From: Paragonimus skrjabini miyazakii
Lineage: Eukaryota > Platyhelminthes > Trematoda > Plagiorchiida > Troglotrematidae
Reading direction: 5' to 3'
Assembly (NCBI GenBank): GCA_014338405.1
Contig: JTDE01001517.1
Coordinates: forward strand, 1-64,000
DNA length: 64,000 bases
Every line of letters starts with the position of its first letter. Position 1 is the stretch's first letter. Below, in pieces: positions 1-8,400 of the stretch. Position numbers and translations under genes: made by a program. Below the pieces are notes generated by a model. That model did not search any database. It worked only from the letters and a program-made list of their open reading frames with translations, and had not been told where the DNA came from.

Positions 1-205
1 CAGTGCCAAACACCCGCTTCCTAACCCCCCCCTTACTCACTCGTTGGTGCCACCCGATACCAGCGATTGAACGCAGACATCGGTCGTCAACCACCTGAAG
101 ACGGTTCAGGTCGTCTAACCTGAGTGGCCAGGTTTCGCTGCCGCATAGTAATACAGCCCTCACGCGACCTTTAGGCATCAGAGATATACCTCTCTGTCGC
201 CACTA
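1..205 (-). mobile_element. RTE-like LINE fragment, C-terminal coding part, cut by window edge
   Basis: The minus strand reads as the region just after the reverse transcriptase of the long copy at 34530-36943. It corresponds to about 36100-36290 there: the segment with the LYGSETWPLR-like block, then DHRCLRSIAGIG. Here the block reads with substitutions, for example LCGSETWPLR. Similarity fades near base 205, where sequence matching the LWRQKG segment breaks down, so this is the 5' limit of the fragment. The 3' continuation lies outside the window, to the left. No intact frame is expected in so short a piece. The family is inferred from the matching copies inside this window and from recalled trematode RTE-like proteins. 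Confidence 0.8.
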
Positions 206-963
206 TCTTAGTGAATTAGCAAACCGAAGTTGTGAGTATCCCAACTCTCGGTGGAATAGGATGGATGGCAAAATAAGATTTACGACCAACTCGGAGGCAC
301 GATTATTTCAACACTCGGTATAATATCTCGACGCGGTCGTGAAATACGGTCAAAGCCCATAGTGGATAGATTACGGAGAACGCGGGCGACAGGATGAGTC
401 ATCGCCCAACGAGATCGGACCAACGGACGATGAATGGCGGATGGAAAACCCCTCGAAATAAGGCATCAGCCACACGCAAACCTGGCAGAAATACGCACGA
501 CGTGTGAGCGGAAACCGGGTGGCGTTGTGGGTTGGAATTCTGACTCATAAACGGGAGCGTGCGCGTAGCATGATGATGATGATGATGAACGCCTTTTCGC
601 TAAACTATGACGCTCGAGTGACAATCTCGACAACTGTTCGGAGAGTGCCAAAGTTAGATAACACAACATACACCAGCCACAGCCACACAAAAATAGTAAA
701 GGCTGGGGAAGAGAAGATGCTGTTTGGATAAATACAGCCAATTTCGGGACGTTACAACAACCACAGACGAATCTAACAAGAAAAGGAAAACGGTGAACCA
801 CATAGTCAAGGAGTAATCGAGCATTCATTCCCATGAGGATCCGCCGCTGGGATGTTATAAACCGAAACGTTTATTCACGAATCGGGGAGTATTAGAGAGT
901 TACTACGTCTCCTTTCGAGGCGATCGGGCAACCTGATCATTACTCACAAGCGAAAGTGGTTGA
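206..963. other. Unassigned stretch with an ATG microsatellite
   Basis: No recognisable gene. An (ATG)n run sits at about 570-588. The longest open frame is on the minus strand at 466-834 (122 codons), but its serine run comes directly from the microsatellite and nothing else in it is recognisable. This part is visibly richer in CpG than most of the window. Confidence 0.5.
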
Positions 964-1198
964 GCGTTCACATATGGTAATTCGGTCGTGCGTAATGTGA
1001 AGTCAATGGCGCAGTGATAAACACGGTTGCCTCATGAACAGCGTGTCCATAGTTTAAGTCCCGGCAGTGGCGATGATATACACTACTGACGAGCTCTAAT
1101 GAGAGCGAAACTCGAGTCTAGTACTTCTTTTCGAAAGGGGCCGACTGGAAAGTCTATGAGAATGCGACAGCTGCGATCAATTGTGGGTGATGTTCAAT
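964..1198 (+). mobile_element. SINE-1 copy A: tRNA-like head, hammerhead ribozyme, 3' tail
   Basis: About 235 bp that align along their whole length with 63537-63772. Both start GCGTTCACATATG and both diverge just after GATGTTCAA. The head has an A-box-like stretch in the GGCGCAGTGATAAAC region and a degraded B box, AGTTTAAGTCCC, the two internal promoter elements of RNA polymerase III. They are followed by a hammerhead ribozyme motif at 1082-1122 and a tail. This order, tRNA-like promoter and then ribozyme, is that of the Sm-alpha retroposon of schistosomes; the relation is inferred from architecture and motif similarity. No target-site duplication was identified. The element encodes no protein and would depend on a partner LINE. 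Confidence 0.85.
1082..1122 (+). ncRNA. Type I hammerhead ribozyme motif, core intact
   Basis: Core strand 1 is CTGACGA at 1086-1092. Stem II is GCTC (1093-1096) paired with GAGC (1103-1106) around loop TAATGA. Core strand 2 is GAAA at 1107-1110. CTCGAG follows, then the cleavage triplet GTC, with cleavage predicted after C1118. Stem I pairs ACTA (1082-1085) with TAGT (1119-1122), with weaker pairing beyond. Every conserved core position of the hammerhead is present. Stem III is very short: a 2-bp stem with a TCGA loop, or the self-complementary ACTCGAGT acting between two RNA molecules. Activity has not been shown. Confidence 0.85.
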
Positions 1199-1329
1199 CT
1201 ATATCGTTTATTCTCATCAATCGCAAACGTAAAACACACGTTAAGTACGACGGTCAGATAGAGTTAGATAGGGCATGAACACTTCACTCACACCAAGCAT
1301 CCTGTCATCCACACGACAGCAACCCGATG

Positions 1330-1690
1330 GGTTAATTCAACCACTTTTGTGCGCATAACACCGGCTGGTGAGCTGTCATCAACATAGTTTTGCTAAAGAC
1401 CATTAGCTTCGGGTTCTAATTGCCTAGAAATATTTTCAACGTGCTAAGTGGGTCAATCTGGTGACCTTTTGTCATGAAGTGTTTAGCAATCGATGATACG
1501 GAATGTCGAGCAACGGATTCACCGATTTGAGATTGATGTATCATCAGTTGTTTTCACTCTTTCGGGACGTGTTCTGCCACTCGCTGAGGTAGCTGTCGAC
1601 CTGTTCTGCCTATGTACACATCACTGCAACTGCTAGTGAAGTTGTAAACAACGTGGTGAGTTTTCAGGCTATGATGCTGGCTCTCTTTTC
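1330..1690 (-). pseudogene. Penelope-like element fragment, GIY-YIG endonuclease end
   Basis: On the minus strand the frame reads HHVVYNFTSSCSD, followed by DVYIGRTGRQLPQRVAEH and then a stop. This is the signature of the C-terminal GIY-YIG nuclease domain of Penelope-like elements: a short Cys-containing strand, Y-I-G-R-T, then R-L and E-H. Past the stop the same frame continues with SSIAKHFMTKGHQIDPLST, which matches the family pattern after the nuclease motif. PLEs use this nuclease to nick DNA and prime reverse transcription. The reverse transcriptase part is absent, so this is a dead 3' fragment. It lies head-to-head with the plus-strand PLE piece that starts about 50 bp to its right. 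Confidence 0.8.
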
Positions 1691-1739
1691 ACAAGTATTC
1701 CTTTTCATGCTTCAGTTGAATTTTCACGTGATTTCATCT

Positions 1740-2130
1740 CTAGCCAGAACTGTGATGTAGGTATTCCATTGAAACACTGCAAGGGTCTCACCTTGCTATG
1801 TACAGAAATCATAAGGTTTATCTTTAAAGGACTTCCTTATAAACAAATAGACGGAGTGGCTATGAATACTCCGTTCGGCCCGGCATTAGCCGATATCTTC
1901 TTGGGAACGATTGAACGACAAGTGTAAAGTGCTTAGTTCTGCGGCTTTCTTCAGTGTATGCTCATTTATCAGCTCCTGTGGAGCTAGGTATGTGAGTCGC
2001 ATGATCAGGCGCTTAACGGAGCGTATACATGCGCATCCTCCAGCCTGGACCAACAGTGTAGTCAGTAAGGCGACTACCGGTACAATTATGGCACATCCTG
2101 TCAATTCACGTCAACCCTGCCCGTTATATT
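1740..2130 (+). pseudogene. Penelope-like element fragment, RT joined to GIY-YIG by internal deletion
   Basis: The first part reads as PLE reverse transcriptase: a VGIPLK block, KGLPYKQIDGVAM, then NTPFGPALADIFLGTIE, ending at a stop near 1926. In PLEs this segment precedes the catalytic Asp-Asp motif. Here the sequence shifts frame at once and continues with SSCGARYVSRMIRRLTERIH and a following HPPAW, which is the GIY-YIG nuclease. The catalytic YxDD region, thumb and linker between them are missing, so the copy has an internal deletion as well as a frameshift. The product would be inactive. It may belong to a different PLE subfamily from the neighbouring minus-strand fragment, because the nuclease motifs differ (YVSRM against YIGRT). 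Confidence 0.8.
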
Positions 2131-3029
2131 CGTTTCATTTACTGAGTCAAGTGCAGTCAGTCGAAGCCATGGGATGCCGAATTAAAGTCACACCTGAGGC
2201 GATCGAAGTTTGACTGAATAACCCACCTTGTGTTTACACAGGCACTTTACTTAGGCCTTACGGTTGCCTTGGTTCACGACCCACACATTGGTCGACCGAA
2301 CTGCCACGGTTCCATTTGAGTCATAATTTTGACGCAATTGAATCAAAGCGTTGTCTCCAGTTGTAGTTATGACGTAGTCGATCTCGATAGAACTTGTTAC
2401 CCGTTTTTTTCCGTTTCAGTTATAAGTGGTTATGCTGGATAAAACAATCCGCTTGCACTGTTTACCCTTGGAGAAACGCAGTCTCCGTTAAACGCAGCAC
2501 CCAAATAGCCATAGATGCGTATGTTCCCCAACATATATTTTAATGTGTTGCCACGATGATCCGTATTCACGCGGCATAACGTGATGTACAGTACTGGTTA
2601 TCAAGTTTTCCGTAATTGCGTCTCATTTGTGGAATGATATAACAGTGATGCACGAATGTTCACTTAACATTAGATGCTTTACTATTTGGGCTTATTCAAT
2701 ATTTACGTTATCAGATTACCTCTATTTTTAGTGGCATCCATTCAACGTCAACGGAAAATGAGGCTTGTCATAGTTTCCATATTTCTATGTTTGAATACAA
2801 ACGACTCACACGCTTTTCTAACTGACGAGAGTGCGTCTACTGCTCTAAGTCTGACTCGACTAGCTTTTTTAAAACCAAATTGAACTAGTTTCTTTAGCTT
2901 ACAGTTTCGGCTTTGGCGAATAGTACCATAGATTATACCTGCACAGAGTTTCTATTCCACAGAATTTTGAGTGATTGGTTCCGGCTACATATACCGCAGA
3001 CACATCACGTTCCGCAACTACAACAGAAA
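2131..3029. other. Unassigned stretch
   Basis: No recognisable coding or repeat signal. Short frames only, the longest about 70 codons near 2674-2883, with no family resemblance. Confidence 0.4.
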
Positions 3030-3195
3030 ATTGGCGGTCTTCGTAAAGATTCAGATACCTCAAAGAGGAGCATTAGACTCGAATTTCGCTCTTGTTAGAG
3101 TTCGTCATTGGTTTGTATCAGGATTTGAATTCTGGCTGACTGAAAAGTCTATGGAAATGTGAGAGCTTGGTGTGGTTTTGAATGATGTTCATTTC
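3030..3195. mobile_element. SINE-1 copy with inverted 5' part
   Basis: Two SINE-1 pieces lie back to back in opposite orientation. From about 3118 back to about 3030, the minus strand carries the hammerhead portion: TGACGA at 3102-3107, a CTC..GAG stem, GAAA at 3084-3087, then TTCGAGTC and a TAATGCTCCTC segment matching the bases after the ribozyme. From about 3129 to 3195, the plus strand carries the tail (CTGACTGAAAAGTCTATGG, ending near GATGTTCA). Inversion of the 5' part against the 3' part is a known outcome of LINE-driven twin priming. The core C before TGA is A here, so the ribozyme is probably inactive. Confidence 0.65.
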
Positions 3196-3361
3196 ATATT
3201 GACGAATAACAGTCCCCCGCTGTTTATCAGTAATCGAAGTATCCGTGATCATTTGAAGACAAGTCCTAGTGGTGGGGTCATCTATTAGTGGTGACTGAAC
3301 AACTATGTTTCCTCGCAAGGCGACCATACAATCTTAGCACCATTCATAAGTGAATATCGCT

Positions 3362-3468
3362 GAACGTTTGCATATGATAATTCAGTTATGCTTAATGTGA
3401 AATCACTGACACAGTGATCAGCACAGTTGCCTCATAAAAGCGTGATCGGAGCTCAAATCTCGGCCACA
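3362..3468 (+). mobile_element. SINE-1 head fragment
   Basis: Matches the first part of SINE-1: GCATATGATAATTCAG, then an A-box-like CACAGTGATCAGCACAG, GTTGCCTCAT, and a B-box-like GAGCTCAAATCTCGG. The similarity stops before the hammerhead. The copy is truncated at its 3' side, which is unusual for a retrotransposed SINE and suggests later deletion. Confidence 0.7.
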
Positions 3469-3480
3469 GGAAAAATATAA

Positions 3481-4606
3481 GTTAAAAATAGCATCTTCAT
3501 GTTTCTTTAAGCACCGTAACGTTGATTAATCGTTTACAGCTTATTTATGTTTGCAGGCCAGGTGCCATTTAAAATCTGAAGCCCCCTGACCTTGGATTAG
3601 TCAAGCGTTAGCGTTTCAAACAATTGTAGTGAGGAGGAGCGATCGTACTGTACTACTCACACCACTGTTATTCAGTAGTAGGCGCCAGAGTATATACTGA
3701 CGTTAAAGTAGCCGCAGGAAAAATACAAGAGGAAAAATCGGAGTGCAGCATCGCATGAAATAGTTCTTGTTATGTACGGGAACTGAAGGTTGACGTTTGT
3801 GGCAACCGTGACGTTTTGTCCCCAGTACCGTATGCAGATGAGTGTTTTTGTTTGTTGTCATGTTTAAACGCATAACCCATATGTTGCTTTCCTGAATACA
3901 TAACCCTTGAGTCATCCGTGTCATCGGCTCACAATACACGCAAGTAAAATGTGAGTAATCAGTTGTCTCAGTAACCCGTTTATGTATTTTGACCAACTAT
4001 ACAGTGTGTAGTTATCTATCTTTTCCGATTATGCCTTGTTTCCCAAGCCTCACTTGCTCGAAGAGGCAAATGATTGAGAGTGTGTGTGTGTGTGACGCGT
4101 CATCTTAGCAGGCCGCACTATTAGCGGGTCACACTGTTGAATAAAAGACTAAACTGCTTTGCTTGTCACCATCGCGTAATGTGTAGAGGCGTCTAAACAC
4201 TTGAAGAATAGCCGTATACACCACAATGTGAACAGGTTGACCGGCGTTTTTATCAGTGCACATTTTTCAAGCTGCCACTGGGACTAGCAAATTGGCAACC
4301 GATTAATTATGAGGTCACCAGTGGTGAAATTCCTGTGTTAGACGTACCGGACCAGCTAAGTAGTCCGCAGTTCAGTGTAACAAGGTCAGACTGATGTTCA
4401 ATTTTACACACTCAACTTAAATTAGTCGACATAATCCCCGATGTAGATTATCACGGAGAGACCAGAAAGTTTTTAACATTACCATACTGCATAATGCGAG
4501 CTTCTGACACTAACTGGAATGTTAGTTGTTAGTTAGTTGAAGTACCTAACTTTTTCCATGCTTTCCCAACCATCCGTAATCATTTGATACACAACCCTTT
4601 CAGATT
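3481..4606. other. Unassigned stretch
   Basis: No gene or family recognised. A short TG dinucleotide run lies at 4081-4094. The longest frame, 3703-3996 on the minus strand, has no recognisable motif. Confidence 0.4.
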
Positions 4607-4850
4607 GTCAGTCCTTTTCCTGCTAGCCATTCAATTGGCTAACCAGCATTGGCCGGCTAGACACAAAGGTCTCACTCACACACCTACTGGTCTTATTCCT
4701 TCGGGTTTACACCGGATACGTGGTGTGTGAGTGGAACCGCAAGTGGTGCAGCGCAAGCCACTTGGGGTGATGGTTTAAATCGCAGACGTCCTTTGGCTTC
4801 GGTCACTGTGACAGGTTAATCCGTTCCGGATGCCGCCAACAACATAGTCT
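4607..4850 (+). mobile_element. 3' tail of a zinc-finger LINE
   Basis: About 240 bp nearly identical to the last part of the zinc-finger LINE at 42797-43886 and also present at 47940-48165. The shared block begins at CTGCTAGCCATTCAATTGG and ends GGATGCCGCCAAC. Since three copies end at this same point, it is taken as the true 3' end of the element. Only untranslated tail is present, so this is a strongly 5'-truncated insertion. The tail holds three inverted repeats, listed separately. No target-site duplication was recognised. Confidence 0.8.
4624..4764 (+). ncRNA. Three conserved hairpins in the LINE 3' tail
   Basis: Hairpin 1: TAGCCA (4624-4629) and TGGCTA (4636-4641). Hairpin 2: CACTCACACACC (4673-4684) with its exact complement GGTGTGTGAGTG (4722-4733). 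Hairpin 3: CAAGTGG (4740-4746) and CCACTTG (4758-4764). All three are also present at 43667-43810, where hairpin 2 keeps pairing through one G-U pair. LINEs of the stringent type use a 3' RNA structure for recognition by their reverse transcriptase, so that role is plausible but inferred. Confidence 0.6.
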
Positions 4851-4903
4851 GTTATAGTCCCCGACGAGTACATGACAGGCAGCCGGCACCAACTTTACCT
4901 AAT

Positions 4904-5251
4904 TTAATGGAGACAGCCAGTTGGCAACCTTTTGCCGACAAACCAGTACTTTTCAAAATTCATCACTACACTGAAGATCGTGTTGCTTTGCACCTGAGCA
5001 ACACCGCACAGATCAAGATGGCACTCACCCGGTATCCGAAATTCGATCAAGAAAATTAGTGAGTAACACAACGCACAAATATACGATATCTCGAAAACAA
5101 ACAAATGGCATTTGCAACAATTCGTTGAGGTATACTCATTCGTGAGAAATTTGTTATCCCTCAAAAGTACAACGGAATAGGTGTTTAACTGTGTATTACA
5201 ACAACACGTAGTGTTCATTGTTAGTATCTTGAATAAGTTGCCTTTCCTCAA
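4904..5251 (-). other. Unrecognised open frame, 115 codons
   Basis: An open frame rich in Cys, Leu and Ile, with a hydrophobic middle (FEISYICALCYSLIFLIEF) and several Cys pairs. No family is recognised. A splice-donor-like CCGGGTGAGT lies inside it on the same strand, so it could be exon plus intron, or chance. It is not supported as a gene. Confidence 0.15.
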
Positions 5252-5275
5252 ACAAACTGGGCAATATCTCTTTTG

Positions 5276-5497
5276 TCAGTACAAGAAAGAGCTGTCGTAA
5301 CCAAGTAGCCGTCCTGCCCGCTTGAGCTTCAGTGAATGCAACTTGTCCAGATCGGTACGAAATAGCCTACAGGCAAAGTCTGGATGAATTCCAGTACTCT
5401 CATCCATTGACAGATATTCTGGTGACGCTTTCGCTTTACATATCTTCCATGTGCTGATTGCCTCCTCCGCATTTGGGTATTCACAAATCTCACAAGC
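5276..5497 (-). other. Candidate exon, 74 open codons
   Basis: Minus-strand frame open between two stops without an early ATG. It is hydrophilic and has a coding-like composition: CEICEYPNAEEAIS near the start, and DLDKLHSLKLKRAGRLLGYD near the end. No family is recognised. It lies just upstream of the 115-codon frame on the same strand but in a different frame. It could be a host exon or an old element fragment. Confidence 0.2.
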
Positions 5498-8400
5498 TCA
5501 TTACTTTTTTCCCAACTTGTTCTGTTCAGTCAACCTGATCAAACGGAATTGAACGGCAAAATTAAGCCACCGGTAGGCTATTGCATAGATTGGAATCACA
5601 AATCTTGTCGATTGCTTCCTTTGACATTCCTTATCTAATTGCATATGAGTCGTACTGTCATCAACATGACAGCGTTTTTATCAGTACGCAACCATTGTGA
5701 TGCCATGGTAACGGACACTTCGTAATTATTCTCCAGTGGTCTCAGGTACAACCCGGACCGTCCTCATTATACATTACCACAGTAGTGCCTCACACTACTC
5801 CAGTGTAATGTTCACGAACGGAGGTTTTAAACTGATGTAATACGGTGGTTCCTCAACTGTCGAATTATCGTCTCTCCTCCAAGAAATTTGAAAACCATAT
5901 GACCATTCGACATTCTACAGCCGTAAAACATTGAATTCCTTCTAGCGATTTCATCGAAACAGAAAGTAAACATGTCGCACACTGTTAACATTCGATTTGC
6001 CACCACCTATCTCAATACCATTAAATTCTATATCAACCGCCCACAACAACAACCAAACCAACTAACCAAAGTTGATTTATGCAATCGTTTACTAACGGGG
6101 AAGCCAGTGCCTCAGCATCGTCTTCTGTGCATAAGAAGCTGGTGCATGTTTTCCGATTAGCATTGCTTCCCTAATCAAGACACGAGAATGTAATAATGCC
6201 ATGAACAGTTGGACCTAGTCAACTGGCTCATCAGTTACTAGAACACTGGGGTCTTTAAATTTGCAAAAAGGTCAACAACAGTGGTTTTAGACACTACAGC
6301 TAGAACTAGAAATTAGTTACGCCATACACTGCTGCAGGTACCAATCTGTTCTGTCTATCTAGACGCTATAAAATATTTGTAGTGAAACTGGTATATTTCC
6401 TGAAAGACAAGTCGATCAGTTAAGCATATATCATTGCGATGGAAATCCCCGTGGCATCCAACAGGATGCGTGATTTAATAGGTAGATGCATGTGTTGAAA
6501 TTCTGATGTCAGCTTGTGACTTGGGTTGTTGTTTAACTGGTCACTCTTGAATTGTGGATTCAGCAGTAGATTCTTGTTTACTTGTGAGTCTATCAGATTG
6601 GTTGCTTTCTTCTTAATGCAGATAATCGCGAAACTTTCCAAATTGTTGCGGCTATGATAAGTAATAGTTGTGACATTTGCACCTCATTGTACACCACTGG
6701 TGATTTTCCTCTTCTACTTATTTTGTTTTGGTCAGGCTGTCAATTTCTTACTTCTGTTCTAGAACTAAAAACGCAACTCATTCTACGGCTTGCTAGCATG
6801 ATATGTTTCCTCTGTACACTCTGTTTTTCAAGATGGACAACACTACACGTATTAGAACAATAAACAATTGTTGACTTTTAATTCAACAGATTCAGTAGTG
6901 TTTGAGTGGATGAAATTTAGGGTACTATAAAATGAGGTAAAACAACATTCGTTGATTAAAAAAAAAATTACCTACATTGTGTCTGGACAGTGAGCTAACA
7001 GGCAATTTTCCATAAAATTGTCTTTCAAATAATCCCAAGATTAAAATTGCCAATATGTGACCCAATGGTTCGCAACGATTTACCTATTTCATTTTTTGAA
7101 TACAAATAAAATGTTTACAGTACAAACAAAGGCGAGATTCTTGAAAAAACCTACTGAAACTCACCAACCTACTCTTTTTTTTCCTGGAAATACGACCACG
7201 TGGAGCTCACCAACATAACGCATCGGTTCGTTAGTAAATAAAGACTAAACGCCGACTAAATACAACTTCCGTGGTTTTCCTGAATTGTTCCAGCTTAGAA
7301 GAACTCCGAACCCAATAGGGTTATGATAGTTCAATAATTGGTTGAAGAAAGTTAACTTACCAATATGCAAGTTTGTGACGTACCGTGTTATCCGTGAATA
7401 ATCCAGACTGTACCTGTTTTACAAGCTCTTGATAAATCTTACATTCTATAAAAACACTGCTATAGTGCACGTATAACATCTGTCTTTTTGTGTGGAACTA
7501 ACTGCGATAATTCCCTTTACTAAAAAAGCCACAAAAATGCTACAAAACCATAAGACCACTTTGGTGTATAGTCTATCAGAAGAAGTTAGCAAAACGTGGT
7601 TCTTTTTAATCCACCTCGAAATCTTAACGTATCGTTTTGGCATGTTGTTCATTTGGCAGTTTAGGTGGGTTGCACATGGATTTTCCTGTTCTGTTCTTAG
7701 ACATCCCTCAAAGATGCCACGAACCGGTAGATCCTATTATAACTGATTGTTTGTCAACCGAGTATTGTTTAGTGGTTGTTCAGGTTTGCAAAAAGAGCTA
7801 CAGATTAGCCAGTATAACACGCATTCCGTGAGGAAGCATCAGGATTATTGCAATGTAAAAGGTGTTCAGCATGCTAGACTGTCACGTTTATTTGAAAATA
7901 CAACGTGACAAAATAGCAGTACAAATAATCTTGTGTGTTGGCCTCAGTATTCCAATGTTTCTTAGGATTCATATTGCCCAGTTCATTCCCCGGTTTATCG
8001 AAGTACGCTCAGAGTAATTGCTGATCGCGTGGCACTAATGTACTTGAAAAGCACAGTTCGTCCTTTCGAAATTTAGACCGAGGCAATCCAGGTTTAGATT
8101 CTCCTCGTTACTGAAGTGCTTAGATTTTCACCAAGATGTATACAAAATTGCATCTGTAGAAATTTGAAATGTTTTGTACGAAAATGGCAGATCGTTGTGC
8201 CGTCAACCAATCCTTCATGGCAAACACATCACCACACTTCCAAAATATTCGTCTTTACATGTTCCTCAATTTGCTGAATTTTTCATGTGTGCACTGAAGA
8301 CAGTTTAACGTGTCATCCAACAGGCAACCTGTCCGGACGTTGATAACCATTTGCCCTACATTTCAAGGGATAATGTGAACCATAGAAGTGGTACGACTAT

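Noticed and set aside
466..834. 122-codon minus-strand frame with a serine run
   Set aside because: The run comes from an ATG microsatellite and no motif is recognisable, so it is probably a chance frame.
4081..4094. TG dinucleotide run
   Set aside because: Only about seven units; ordinary sequence noise.
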